64,000 nt of DNA, from contig CAJNDS010002327.1 in assembly GCA_905221605.1 (NCBI GenBank), positions 189,001 through 253,000 of the forward strand. The letters are read 5' to 3'. Each line of letters starts with the position of its first letter. Position 1 is the stretch's first letter. Both the position numbers and the translations under genes were made by a program. Under the pieces are notes generated by a model that did not search any database, had not been told where the DNA came from, and saw only the letters and a list, made by a program, of their open reading frames with translations. This DNA comes from Symbiodinium natans. Its lineage: Eukaryota > Sar > Dinophyceae > Suessiales > Symbiodiniaceae. Of the stretch, positions 26,091 through 39,929 are shown piece after piece.

Positions 26091-27660
26091 ACATTGTACT
26101 TTTCACCTGAGTTTATGAACGTGCGACCTGTAGGCACGTGTCGGAAGTCAAGTAGAAGCCCGTCCAAGACGCAATTTGGCCGTGATCCCAGAGGGTTCCC
26201 AGCTAAATTCAGTTCCGAAGGCCCATAGAGAGATTCACGCGAAAGATCGGGCAGTCTACAGAGCTCCTTGGGGGGCTACGGGAAGTGTTGTCTGCATCAC
26301 ACTCAAAAATGCTCGGCTTGGTTGACGTGTCGTTGCCTGTGTTACCAGGCCACGTTCCATCATGTTTCACATAATGTGACTTTCTGCGCCCGTCACCAGT
26401 GATCCCTGCAGAAATGTCACTTTTTGCATTTCTGCATAGGATGCAGTTCGGAAAGTGGAGCAGGAGACCCGGGAGGCTAGCAAGCTTTTATCTGCTTGTT
26501 TGTGTTTTGAGAAGGTTGTGAAGTTGGTCAGTTTGTGTATTTGGAGTTTCGCAGAATTAAGATCTCTGCATGAGAGTTTGGGGAGCCCGCATGATTGCTA
26601 ATATCACGCTCCAAGGAGAGATGAAGTCGCTCACAAGCAAGTGCGCAGGTGTTTAGGCAACACTTCTGAATGTCCACCCTGACTTCACAAGCCGGCTAAG
26701 ATCGTTAGACATGCTCAAGCTTTGACGGGGGGGGTGCCGGGGGGGGGGGGTTAGTCCGTGCTGCGAGCCCTAAAATAAGACTTGGGGAAAGTGGTTCTCG
26801 ACCGTGTCGCCCAACCGCGTGAAATTGCTGGACCCGGATCGGGGTGCGCTACTCTCACGAGGGTGGGTTTCGGCCCTCAGTGGCCTTCCTCATGCTCCTA
26901 GATAGTGAGAAAGGAGCAGGATGGAAATAACCTGATCAGCAGACCTCGTGGAGAAGCCTTCTGACCCGAATCTCATGTTCGATCCGACCCACGCATGCCG
27001 AGTATACAGGTGCACTGAGACACGGGGCCTAGGCCCTAGGCCTTAGATTTGTTCGCAGGGTTTCAGCCTTCACTAATGGACTTCGATGACCCGGATGTTT
27101 ACTTGTTGAGCACACCCAAAATGATAGCCGATAGTCTCACTCGAAAAGCTTGATTGTCCCACACATGCTGCATACTCTGAAGAAGCTCGGAGACTTGGAG
27201 TGGTCTTGCGCACAAGATGAAGTGATATGAAGTGGAGCATTCCAGAAGGTTCATTTTGTCCGTTGCATTCGTCTGTTGTCACGGCTCCTCCATTATTCTT
27301 GTCTTCTCAAAACAGCCATAAAGCATTGTATCTTTGATGCTGTAAGAATAAGCTTCAGCAGTCGCAGAGGGGGGGGTGGCGCATTATCGTGTGAGCAGGT
27401 GCCAGGAGCCAGGTGGTTTGGGCTGTATGAAGCAGAAGTATATTTGTTCCAGGCTTGCTGGACCGGTTGCGGGAATTGCAAACCTTTTGCGTTGCCTTTC
27501 GTGATAGCCTACGGCTCTGCCAGCGGCTACGCTACTGCATGCTTCTGCTTCTGCAAGCGCTACATTCGTAGATATCCATAGAGGCCGCTCTGGTTTCGCC
27601 ACAAAGTCACCTCTAATGATTGACTCTAATGCTTCATCTGGTGTGGGATGGTGTGAGTAT
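25141..27660. other. Unassigned region with a (CTG)n tract and a SINE-like stretch
   Basis: No gene is recognised. 26042-26092 is a (CTG)n tract, listed separately. 26700-26755 has poly-G runs. 26760-27010 is a compact sequence with a GAGGG...CCCTC hairpin near 26857-26878 and could be a SINE, but no second copy is visible. Confidence 0.35.
26042..26092. repeat. (CTG)n microsatellite
   Basis: About 16 uninterrupted CTG/GCT units; open as poly-Ala, poly-Leu or poly-Cys in the + frames. Confidence 0.97.
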
Positions 27661-27663
27661 CAG

Positions 27664-27780
27664 GTAGCGGAGATCTGTGCTTGCTGCCAGGCAATGGAGG
27701 CCTTGGAGCGAGAAAAGCTCCATCTCGACAAGCTGTCCGACCGCGAGTGTGAACATGATCGTTCCGCAATGGCCAGTGCA
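27664..27780 (+). CDS. Candidate coiled-coil exon, function unknown
   Basis: After a possible TCAG acceptor, the frame reads VAEICACCQAMEALEREKLH, then LDKLSDRECEHDRSAMA, a charged heptad-like helix. No partner exon or family can be named. Confidence 0.3.
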
Positions 27781-27839
27781 AGTGACAGCATGTGCAGTCG
27801 TTGTTTAGGGTTTCGGGTTTGAGGCCCAAGCCTGAGTCC

Positions 27840-29470
27840 ATCCGCACGCGATCGGATGTGTGGCGCTCAGAGGTTCAGAATGGGGACGCTTTGTGCTGAC
27901 CTTTGCAATACTTTATCCTTGTGTTTTATGCTTTGCCTCAGAACTGTTCAAAGTTATCGAATGTCAGATATTCTTGTTGTTGCCAACTTTTCCGGTGACT
28001 CGGGCGCAGAAAACCCATCAAACCTGACGAACTGAAAATGTTGGGGTTGGTGATTTTGCGTAGGGATTCAGTCTTGGGGTGTAGGGCTTCAGGTTGAGAC
28101 GTAGAACCACCTCGCCCCCGATGAGACCCATAATGCTAAGACACAGACCCGTGCGAGTCTCAGCTACTTGCTGCTCTTCGGTACAGCCTTGAGCAAGGGA
28201 TGCGTGCCCAGGGTTCCTTGATGTTCACAGTGGTTGGCTCCAAGGCACCAACCATGGCACCCAGACAACGCACGCAGAAGCCAGAACTCACTTGAGACAT
28301 TTGAGACTAGCGCAGCAAAACGACACCGCAGCATGTCTTTCCATTTCAGGATGGCACCCGTTTGACCCGACAAAAAATGCCCAAAGATGCCCCCATCGTC
28401 GATGCCCTTGTCTCGATGATGCCTGTGATGCCTGGGACAATCAGAGGCCCTGACCGCTTCCAGGCCTGAGGACAGGCTCCAGTAGTTGTAGTACGCTCTG
28501 ATGTTTATGCTGCCTTTTCATCGTTTGTGTTTCCTGCGTGTTTGCTGATTTGTCCGCTGCTTATGCCGCCCAATGCAGGCATCGACATGTGGAGACCATG
28601 GTTTTGGACTCCACCCGTTAGAAGAAGTAACTCCCATCCGACGGGTCACCCTTGTTTTCAAGCTACTTGTTGCCAGTCTCAAATGTGCCTAGGTTGTGTA
28701 CCTGGAGACCCTGGACGACTCCGAGGATCCACGTTACATGTGGCTTTTTGGATAATTACAAGATAGGACATGTGGTTCAGACAAAAATGACACGAAGGCA
28801 TGAATGTTCCCAGAAACGGGTTCCATGATCAGAGCGACGAAGATAGAGATATAGATAGACAAAACGCATGACGCAATGAGAGGGACAAAGAACTACAGGA
28901 GTAACGGAAATAGCCACCAACAATGCAGGCATGAACACACGATAAAACCCACAACAAGAACGGACAAATGTACGGTTTTCAAGTAGCAGCATTGGAGCAA
29001 AACGCCAAACAAACAACACCGCAACAGTACATATTAGGTATATGGAAACATAGACGAAGAATCAAATGAAGCAATGGTGAAAACCAATCAACGAGTTCAG
29101 CTCCCCCTCAAACGAAAACCATCTGTCCTCGGTACTCTTGAACTGTCTTTAACATCACTTTCTCTTGCATGCGGGTGCATCTGCCTCTCTCCGTCCAACC
29201 TCCATCCCCCGCTTAAGCTAATCCAAGAAGCTGAGCCAATTTGCTTGAATACTGTCCCTTTGCGACGGTTTAAGAGTTTTCGATCTTGAGCAACAGTCTT
29301 TACAGTTCATGCTGTTTGAAGTGAAGCTCTACGTTGTTTCGTCCTACTTCTGATACTGCGTTTGTCCTTTTACATCTTACTCTTGCACATCGGTTGCTTT
29401 TGGGGCTGGGCTGGCCGGTCTTGTTCTTCAGGTTTCACGAGGGACCAATTGCAGGATTCAGTCGAAGTCA
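27840..29470. other. Unassigned region
   Basis: No recognised gene, repeat or RNA. Scattered short open frames on both strands have no motifs. Confidence 0.35.
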
Positions 29471-29475
29471 CAGTT

Positions 29476-30215
29476 TCAGACGATAGCAATACGATGGGTC
29501 TTGTAAGTTTCATCTGAGAACATCGCAAAGATGATTATTGTTTGGGCAGCAGATGCAACTCGAGGACGAAAGGCAAGCTCCCGGCATAGGGACCATGCAG
29601 CTGCGGTCTCAGTATTCCGGTTTTTTATTGTGGGCCAGATCTGATGCAACGTGCTTTGGCGCGCAGTGATCATCCATGATACCACCAACCTCACTCGTAA
29701 TGCACGCGTGAGCTCTCAAGACTTGAGAGGGTTTCGCGTATCTACATGATCTACCTTGATGGGGCAGGTTGGGGTCAAGGGTTTTGAAGTCAATGATTTG
29801 CCGTGATGAGACGGCTTGACTTCGAAAGCAGCCGCAATATGTTGGAGCTATGTACCGAGCCTAATGCTATTCTTGTAGCCGGCATTTGTACATTGCGTCG
29901 ACTGGGCTCAACTGCAAGCAGACTTCCACAGCATGATTGAGTAATGAGGATCACGGCAGGTCACGGTCAGAAAGTGTATCATGTTGTCGGTATGTTGTCT
30001 GCACAAAGAAAACCTATGCCGAGATATCTAGCATTTACTTCCAGTAACGTTACAAGCAATGCCAACGCCGGCAGTTGTTCCATGCATAGACGCTGAAGAT
30101 CCTCTGCCTGAACGGTTGTACAAGGCGGGCTACTGCATTCAATGAAAGCTTGCCGGGCAGCAGAAAACATCGACAGCAACAGTGTGGATAGGAGTGGATC
30201 TGGCACTCCGGACAA
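29476..30215 (-). CDS. Candidate minus-strand helical exons, function unknown
   Basis: Two minus-strand pieces read like helical protein: 30215-29979 (DPLLSTLLLSMFSAARQAFI, then AEDLQRLCMEQLPALALL) and 29694-29476 (TLHQIWPTIKNRNTETAAAW, then SLCRELAFRPRVASAAQT). They could be exons of one helical-repeat protein. No family is recognised. Confidence 0.25.
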
Positions 30216-30219
30216 CGGC

Positions 30220-31795
30220 CAATCGTTGCGTGGACTAGGTTACGTGCAGTCGGTCTGGAACATCGTTTCGTTTTTTTGCTGCTCGTCCTCGCAATGCCGT
30301 ACCGCCTGTTTATGTTCTTGGACTTGATTTTGGACCCAAGTACAAAATAGTTATGGATTGCTATACAGTGAATCTTCGTGGATGGGTTGTTGTGTTTCGT
30401 GGTTTCGCGCTTTTACCAGGCCGCGCGCCAATATTGATTGCTTGTAATAGGGCCGGGGCCCACACACGCGACATACCCCGTTACATAGGGTATGTATCAA
30501 TGTCCGGGGTTTTGCGACAGACCTGCTTGTTGTCTTGTTTTCAAGCCCCGATTATGGCTTCCTCCAGTCGTGTATGCACGCGCGACAAAGGTCTGTATCA
30601 AGATAGGCGTTACAGAGGTCTGTAGCAGATGTGTGCGTGCGCGGTCCGCGACAACAGGGGTTCTGGCACACAGCCAGACTGTTCGCAACGATGGCCGGAA
30701 CTCTGTAGGAACGTTGGCAGTGCTGCTATTTCTTGTCAAGTACAGTAGTTTGGAACAAGAAGAAGAAGAAGCCGAGTGGCCTTAGTGTAGGGCAAACCCA
30801 TGCAGGTGCAACGCCACTAGCTTAAACAATTACGATGTGAGTTGTGCCCGGAAAGTTTTTGCGTAAGGGGCCACATGTGCCCGGCTAGAAGTAGCTACAT
30901 GTAGGGGTTTTTACAGGGAGGCGGAGTTTCAGTAGCTGCGAAGCTCATCTGCGAAATGTCTGCGCAGAGCCGATCCAGGTCAGCATCCTTGAGCACAGCA
31001 TTGGGAAAGGGATTCCAGAGTGCACACAGCCTCAGTCAAGGCAGTCCCCACCTATACATGTTGAGTGACCCGGAGGTCCTTGAGGTGCAGCATGCGGAAC
31101 TGACTCTTAGTTCTGATGGAGATGTTTGGTCAATTGCATTCAGCTGTCAATGATGGCAATGATGGGTGGTATGTTGTCATGTTTCCAGCCTTGCAGATGG
31201 CATCACACAAGGTTGGCGCGCCTGGATGAGTGGCTTCAAACAGCCAGCACGACAATATCAAGGATGTGCAGATTGCGCTTTGGTTTCGAGGTTTTTGTCA
31301 TGCTTCTTGCTCGACATGGCTGTTCTGAAGATTCCGTTGCGTATCTAAGCTCCCTAGAACATCATGATCAGCTGTCTGCTCGTTCTGCTCGCAGAACGTG
31401 TTCACTTCATCGCTTGTGTCAGCACAACCTATAGCAGTGTATGACAATTGCCAGGACCGAGCCAGCAGTGACTTTACAGGTGTCCAATGGCACTCTGTCG
31501 CGCTCTGCCACTGAAGAGCTTCCAAAAGAGTAGCGTGGTGCAAGGAGACGGTCAGATTCAGGTTGAGCATGACACCTTTTTTGGTGCTTGCCCTGGGGCT
31601 TGTAGTACTTGTGCTCTTCTTGAGCACGTTCTGTTTGTAGTATGAACTTGTAAGAGAGCACGGGTATGCTGGCAATTCCTTGTCTGCGAGGTTGCCCCGG
31701 CAGCTCTCGCGGAGCAAGACTTTTAGATCCAAGCAGGCGGGGCAACGCCCGAAACATGTTCGACAGTTCGAGCTTTGTTTGTGCGGACCGTGCAG
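30220..31795. other. Unassigned region upstream of gene A
   Basis: 5' exons of gene A should lie here, since no ATG-containing first exon was found, but none could be identified. A short RS-rich reading (AQSRSRSASLSTALGKG) lies near 30960-31010. Confidence 0.35.
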
Positions 31796-31882
31796 GAGGG
31801 TGAAGAAGGTCTGGACAGCTATGATTTGGCTCGGCGCCAGGGTTCGAAGGTGGACAAGTTCAAGAAGATGAAATCTGAGGAG
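31796..31882 (+). CDS. Gene A exon: N-terminal cytosolic segment
   Basis: Encodes EGEEGLDSYDLARRQGSKVD, then KFKKMKSEE. It aligns with gene B GLDSYTLAKQQGSRIDTLF. The acceptor is GTGCAG/GAGG. The following intron, 31883-32213, starts GCAGTGG and ends CGGAGGAG. Confidence 0.6.
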
Positions 31883-34800
31883 GCAGTGGAAAAATTGTGC
31901 ACAGCAGAACAGGAAGAAGATGGAAGCAGCGGAGGGGAGATGCACAGGACACATACAAACAGCAAACCAAGCAGAAAACACAAGGAGGTGTAGCACAGGC
32001 ATGTCTCTCAAGCATCCTTCAAATAATTTCGGGGGTGGCCTTCTCCTTCCTGGGGTTGGCATCAGTTGGAACTAAGAGCCAAGCCTTGGGGTTTGGCGTG
32101 GCTTTGCTGTCAGAATCTGTCAAAGTGAATGTATTGCCATGTGTTGCCACATCTCCTCAAAAAGCTGCACAAAAAAGGGACTTCCGAAGGCGAGCTTGGC
32201 CAAGTCGGAGGAGCAACCCACGCAGTGGGGCATCGTGCGGAAATGGTGTGCAAGGATCGTGAAGTCGGCTTTTTGCGAAATTTTCTTCGCGCTGATGATT
32301 GTCAGCAACTCTGCCTATCTTGGCATTCAGCTGGAATGGAGCTCCCAGAACAGAGACAGGACGGGGTCGTTGTCTGTCTTGCGTTCTTCTGTCTGAGCGT
32401 TGTGGCGGCTACAGTTTGTCAGGTAAGGTCTTGTGGTCTTGGACCGAGGACGGCTGAGCAGCAGGATGTGTTTCTCGTTCTCAACATTGCCTACGCCATC
32501 GTCTTCCTCGTCGAGGCTCACATATGGCTCGGGAGCACAAAAAAAGCACTTTCGTTAGCACATGTTAACACGCCTCCACTTTCTTTGTAGAAGTGTCAAC
32601 ACTAGCTCCTCGCTCCTGGCAGACATGAGAGACGTCGCTTGTGTGTCGTGCAGCCAATATAGTCGAAAGAAAGGAACGCCGACGCGGCGCGTATTTGTAT
32701 ACCAAGGCCCAAGCTCAATGTCTGGTCGGGAAAAGCAGACCTGGTCCGAAGAGTGAGCTTTTTGTTTTTTGGTGGGGGGCGGTGGGGGGGGTAGGGTTTA
32801 GGGTTCGGGGGGCTGAAAGCCCAGGGTGACCAACAAAAGTACTTTAGTTGCACTGGCCCAAATCTCCGCGAGCCAGTGAGGACATGTGAGGACCAATTCT
32901 CATCCGGAACCCAGGGTCTCTCGCGAAGTTCTGCGACCAAAAGCTCTGTGAGCTCCGAGCCTGTGACCTTGCGCCAGGGGATGATGACGAGCACAACTAG
33001 AACTGTTCGCAAAGTGAGAGCTTTGAGTACGGAGCCAGAAAGATAGTCGCAAGCGAGCAAAACCGCAGTCACAAGTGAGTGACACGCCCCTTAGTGCAAT
33101 CCAAAACGATGCGAGTTTCGAGTCCCGAGGATGCCGACGACGACACTTTTCGCGTGCACGTGAACCGAAGCGAAAATGCATATTCTCGAAGGAAAACGAG
33201 GGGAAAACGTTCCGCGAGCGAAGTGGCCGGATCTCCTGACGGCCTCGACTCCTGTTCGAAAACGACAGCTGAAAGGCTGAAAGTTCCAAGGAAATTCGAG
33301 CACTTGTCAGCCATCCAGTAGCGTCCAAAAGTCATCCAATGCAGTCCGTGGAACAACACTTCGCAATGCTTTCGAGAGAAACGACTGCCTTATTTACTTC
33401 GATCATCCCCACATTCCCCTCCCGACAGCCTGATGTGGGAAGCCGTCCTGCTGTTTTCAGACGGATCATTCTGGATACTATGGATACTTCGCCGCAAGCT
33501 TGTCTCGTGGGACTCTGTGCGAAAGTCTCTGAGGGTGGGCACTCCGATGGACTCTTGCGGGCTTGTCTGCGGGCGCCCAAAGTGACATTCCCGAATAGCT
33601 TGCCGCAAAACAGGACCCTGCAATTTGGAATTGCCCAATAGATTCATGCAAACTGAACCACATTGAAGTTCCCAACAGCTTGCCGCAAAACAATCTCGGC
33701 CAAACCTAAGCCAGACCTACAGCAACCCTCCTCCAACTCACTTGTGATGCCTCAAACCGCGAGAGGCGCGGTGTCGATAGTCACGGGGTCACACGGTTGT
33801 CGTGGCACAAAATTTGCTCTGATCTTCAATAGTCTTTTTTCTCCGCCCTAGCTTGCAGGTTTGTCTGCGTTTGGTGGCCAGTGGCTTTAAGGAGTACTTT
33901 CTGGCTTCTGGCTGGTCATGGAACTGGCTCGACGTCTTTGTTGTGACGCTTAGATGCATCCATCGTACACACGCGTTCACACGGCAGCTTTTCCGATGGA
34001 CCTGGGTCGTTTGATCATTTGAGTCATATGGATCATTTTGTGATCTAATGGGGCTGTGGCCCACGGTCACTCCCCAGGTCGGGTTACATGCCTACTGCTG
34101 CTCCGGCAGCCGAATGAATGAGTAGCTCCTGCTTTTTGGGTTTCATGCCCCTCCTGTCCGGGCAATGTCGTGTTGAAAGAAGTTTCTGCTTGAGGACGGG
34201 GATTCACACGGCCAGGGCCACAAGACGAGGAGTAGGAGAAGGGAGGGCCTACACAAGGGCCCCCGGGCTGTGAGCGAAGCAGGGTTGTGTTCCCTTGATG
34301 CTTGAAGTCTCGTCAACGGGCCGAGGATGAGCATGAACACGCAGAACCAAGTGAATATGCGAGCTGCCACACATCTGTATCCTAAGGACGTCGACTTGGG
34401 TGGAGCTGGTTGTCGGCTTTGTCGAAGTTGATGGAAACGACGGTGGTCTGTCAAACAGCAACCTTCGGTTGCTCCGTGTGATCAAGGCTTTCGTCATGCC
34501 ATCTGCGTACCCTTAGGGTGAGCGGGGTAGTAAACTTGATGCACGAATAGACTTGGCGCAAGCCAATCGCTAGCAAACAGGTCTCAAGACTTGCACGTGT
34601 CCTTCGAGTCCTGCGCGTTGTTCAGTATGTGCGACCTCTGCGGACACTGATGCACTGCACCTCGACCTAAGCAGCATGACCATTTCATAGGTTTCGGGAA
34701 GGGAGAAGGCGACCGGATGTGAGCCGTTCTTATTGCGTTCCTTGATGAGGTCAGGTTCCGCGGTGGGTGGAAGGGAGCATGTACTAAGGGCGCGTGCGAA

Positions 34801-37800
34801 AAGTTTTTGCACGGCCTGCATCTTCATGTCGTGATTGTTTCACTCCGAGGCTAGGGTTACCTACCCAAAGCGTTGGCACCGTTAGCTTCTATCTAGAATC
34901 ACGAGGTGTAATCAGTGTAATCCCCACATGGGGTCCGCGCCTTGTTGGGGTAACCCGTGCCGACGTTAAGCGAGTGCGAAGAATGTGTCCAGCATGAATA
35001 TGTTTATAGTCATATAATTGTGTATATCATATGTATATAGTGTGTATATACACCTTTTTCTCATTTTTTATGTGCCTGCATCTTAGATATTTGCACGTTC
35101 ATATGTTGTTAAGTTGGTTCTTGCAATTCTTAGATAGATAACTGTATACTTACAAATTTGGTAAGTTCTATACCTTTATTCTTATTTACTAGTTGTTAAC
35201 ATGTTCATATTCATATTTTCTTGCATATATATATATGCTACCCCCCCCAACAACCCACGTTTAAGAAAACTCAGGGAGCATCCATGTTTCATATGACAAG
35301 CTTCAACATGGTGCCTGACTTTAGCAGTTCTAGCTATTCGTGTCGTGCCCCTGGAGGATTGATTCAACATGCTGAATCTCTTGGGCACGAATCAAGCTTG
35401 AAACTAAGCCTTAACCTTTAAGGTTTATAGGGTTAAGGCTAAGGTTTGAAGGTAAATGGCTCAAGATTAATGTATTTAAGCCTAAGCCCATAGAGTTTAG
35501 ACCTTAAGGGTTTAAGGCTTAGGCATTCCTATGCATGTGGCAGTGCTAGCCAGTCGTGTCGTCAACTTGGAGGATCCGTTCAAGGTCTTAATCGTATAGG
35601 CTCTGAAAGCAGAAATCCCCAGACCTTAGGTTTAAAGGCACATGAAGTCCAGAAATCTAATCCTTAGGTTTAGTCATTAAAACCTTTAAAGCCCTATGAG
35701 TTTGTTTGTTTTTTTTCAAGTGTAAGGTCTAAGGGTTCTGAATCCTGAAAGCCTACAGGGTTTAAGGTTAGCCATAAACCCTACACCTTTGAAGTAGGCC
35801 TAAACCTCTGACCTTTAAACCCTGCAGGTTTAAGGTTTAAAGACTTAGGGTTTAAGAGGTAAGGACTAAAACCTAAGCCGGAACTTAAACCCAAACCCTG
35901 ATCTTTTAAACCCTGCAGCTTTAAAATTAGGCATTGAAACTTAAGCCGGCAATTCAACCTAAGCCTCAACCTTTAAACCCTATAGGGTTAAGGTTTAAAG
36001 GTTCATGGTCAAGATTAATGCATTTAAACCTGAGCCCATAGTTCAAGGTTAGGCATGTCAAGCTAAACCCTAAACCCTTTAGGGTTAGAACCCTAACACC
36101 TATAGTGTTATAAAAGGTCGCATGGTGTTAACCCTTGGGCGCTGAAAGTAGAAATCCCCAGACCTTAGGTTTATAGGCACATAAAGTTTGGGAATGTCGG
36201 CTTGAGGTTTAGGCATATGCAGATTTCAAATACTGCGTCCTCGAGAAACACAGGTTCGCAGATTCGCAGATTTTTGCAAGGTACCATCTTAGTTGATCTG
36301 TGGCATGGAGGGGGGGTGTGGGTGTCAAGAATCATGCCATGAGAAGTGAGTGGCCTCCGAGAGTTCGCTTGCCAGGCAACTGTTCATTCGCTGCAACATT
36401 TCGGCTTGGGCTAGATGCATCTTTGGCCTTTTTCTTAGGCTACTGCCATAGATTCCTTGAAGGAAGAGTCGTGCCTGGAAGGCATCGGAGCCCGAGTCCA
36501 AAGGGAACGCTTTCAGAGGAGCTCGTGACGAGCTGAGAAAACAGAGCCCCATCCGCTGATTGATTGCATTGCATCAGAAGCTACCAAATCCTTGAGATTG
36601 GTAGCGGAACACGATTCGCTGGGACAAGTCTTGTGGACGGCTCCAAGCCTCTAGGCTCGAATTCGTGAAGGGCGACCTTGCCTACTTGGCCTTGCTCCTG
36701 GAGGCGGATACCTCAGGGTGATCCGGCAAGTACCTCGCGAAGACCATCATCTTCCTCCTGGAGGCGGATCCCTCAGGGTGATCCGGCAGGCAGAACGTGA
36801 GGACCCTTGCCTTCCTCCATTACCTTCGCCAGGACGATGACTTCAGATGGCCACGACGATTTTCGTCGCTTCGCTGCGCATGGGACGGTGATCCTTCAAC
36901 GTGGCAGGACTTCACCAGCCGGGCTCGTCTGGCATTCGAACAAACGCCAAGGAAAGCGCCACCAAAAAAGCAAAAACCAAAAAGCCAAAAAACAAAAAAA
37001 CCAAAGAGCCAAAAAACCACAAAAACCAAAAAACCAAAAAACCACAAAAACCAAAAAACCAAAAAACCAAAAAATCAAAAAAACAAAAAATCAAAAACCC
37101 AAAAACCCAAAAACCCAAAAACCAAAGAACCAAAAAAATCCAAGAAGCCAAAAAAAACAAAAAACCAAACAGCCAAACAGCCAAAAAAACCAAAAAACAA
37201 AAAAGACCAAAAAATCCAAAAAACACCAAACAACACAAAAACAAAACACCCAAAAACCAAAAAAATGCCAAACCAAAATACCAAAAAACCACAAAAAATC
37301 AAAAAGCAAAAAAAACAACAAAAATATCAAAAAAACAAAAAAAAACAAAACCAAAAAACCACAAAACCAAAAAACCAATAGACCAAAAAGCCAAAAAAAA
37401 ACAAAAACAACAAAAAAAGCAAAAAAAACCCAAAAAAACCACAAAACCAAAAAACCAAAAAAACAAAAAACCAAAAACCCAAAAACCCAAAAACCCAAAA
37501 ACCCAAAAACCCAAAAACCCAAAAACCCAAAAACCCAAAAAGCCAAAAACCCAAAAACCCAAAAACCAAAACACCAAAACACCAAAAAACCAAAAAGCCA
37601 AAAAACCAAAAAACCAAAAAACCAAAAAACCAAAAAGCCAAAAAACCAAAAAACCAAAAACAACAAAAACAACAAAAAAACACACAAAAAAACCGAAAAA
37701 CACAAAAAACCAAAAAACCCCAAAACCAAAAAAACCCAAAAACCACAAAACCAAAAAACCAAAAAATCCAAAAACCAAAAAGCCAAAAAACCAAAAACCG

Positions 37801-39894
37801 AAAAAATAAAAAACCCAAAAACCCCAAAAAATGAAAACCCCAAAAACCAAAAAGCCAAAAAAAACAAAAACAAAAGAGCCAAAAATCCAAAACACCAAAA
37901 AGCCAAAAAAATACAAAACCAAAAAGCCAAAAAATAAAAAAGGCCAAAAAACCAAAAAATAAAAAACCCAAAAAACAAAAAAAGCCAAAAAACCAAGACA
38001 CCAAAACACCAAAAAACCAAAAAACCAAAAAAACCAAAAAAAAACCAAAAAGCCAAAAAGCCAAAAAGCCAAAAAGCCCAAAAAACCACAAAACCAAAAA
38101 ATAAAAAAAAACAAAAACAAAAAACAAAAAAAAACAAAAACCAAAAAGCCAAAAAACCAAAAACCGAAAAATAACAAACCCAAAATCCCAAAAAGCCAAA
38201 AAACCCAAAAAACCCAAAAAAATCAAAAAACCAAAAAACAAAAAAGCCAAAAAACCAAAACACCAAAAAACCAAAAAACCAAAAAAGCCAAAAAGCCAAA
38301 AAGCCAAAAAGCCAAAAAGCCAAAAAGCCAAAAAGCCAAAAAGCCAAACAGCCAAACACACCCAAAAAAAACCACAAAACCAAAAAACCAGAAAAAAAAC
38401 CAAAAACCAAAAGCCGAAAAACCGAAAAACCGAAAAACCGACAAACCGAAAAACCGAAAAACTGAAAACTGAAACACCGAAACACCGAAAAACCGGAAAA
38501 AAACCGAAAAAAACCGAAAACCCGAAAAACCGAAAAAACTGAAGAACCGAAGAGCCGAAGAACCAAAGAACCAAAGAACCAAAGAACAAAAAAACCAAAA
38601 AACCAAAAAAAAACAAAAAGCCCAAAACCAAAAAGACCAAAAGACCAAAAGACCAAAAAACCAAAAAACCAAAAAACCAAAAAACCAAAAAACCAAAAAA
38701 CCAAAAAACCAAAAAACCAAAAAACCAAAAAACCCAAAAATGACAAAAAAAACAAAATCCCAAAAAACCAAAATAGCAAAACGCCCAAGAAACAAAAAAC
38801 CAGAAAAACTAAAAAACCAAGTAACCAATTAACCAAAAAAACAAAAAACAAAACACCATGGAGCCCATCAGGCAGTTCTTTTGGACTTTTTTCTGCATTT
38901 TTTGTCAAAACCAAAAAAATTTTTTTGGTTTTCGAGTCCGAGGGAAGGCAAAAACCCAAAAAGCACATGGGCTTTGGTTTTTCATCCGAAAACCAAAAAA
39001 CCCAGTGTGTTGTTGGTTTTCCGACGCCCTCAGATTCGAAAACCAAAAAAACACGTGTTTTTTTGGGTTTTGACCAAAAAAACACCAAAAACCTCGAGAA
39101 AACCAAAAGCTCAACACAATGGCCTCCCGGCCTCCATAGTTTTTCTTTTTTTTGTTTTGTGTTTTTTGGTTTCTTTGTACGTCGTCGGAGAATCAACTAC
39201 AAGAAAAAGGACTTGGTATGCAAAGGAAATTTTAGGGTATGCATGCATGGTTTTTGCTCAGGTTTTAAGAGGGTCTTAGGAGGAAAACATGTCCCGGTAG
39301 ATCATGGGGTGGGTGGGGGGGGGGGGCGACCATGTTGTATTTGCTTACATGTTTAGACATTCATATGCTACCCCCCCTTCGGTACCTACCAATTTCATGC
39401 CTTTTCCGCTTGTTGCACCTTCTTGCTATTGAGCAGAGGGAATCTTCATTCTGCAATCTTCAAACCGGGGACCGATTGAAAATGAATCTAACCAGCCCCC
39501 CTGAATGACCACCCCCTCCCCCTCCCACCTCCCACCCCCCCAAATCACATACACCTGTGTAAGAGACCAAAATAGGAGATAGCTCGGGGGGGGGGGAGGG
39601 GCGGTGCCAAAGAAAGCAGTTCTATTTGTTTTTTGGGTGGGTGGGGGGGTGGGGGGGCAACAAGCCCCCCCCCCCTCCCCCTGTGAAGGAGATTTGCATG
39701 GGGGATCCCTAGATCCTAATAAACAGGAGTTTTAACAACTCTTGATAGGTTATGCGCTAAATCCTAAACTTAAGGCGTCGTTTTTTATCGGAATTACCCC
39801 TCTTTTTTTGGATTTGACTGACATTAAGGAAACAATTTAGGGAATAAGACTTATGGATCCCGGTCTTCAGGATTTACTGACAAGACTTAGGGAA

Positions 39895-39929
<35 letters not shown>

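Noticed and set aside
37091-39196. 701-codon minus-strand ORF of Phe/Trp/Gly/Leu/Val and matching Lys/Pro/Asn/Gln + strand ORFs
   Set aside because: It follows the CCAAAAA unit in every frame and lies within an inferred intron of gene A.
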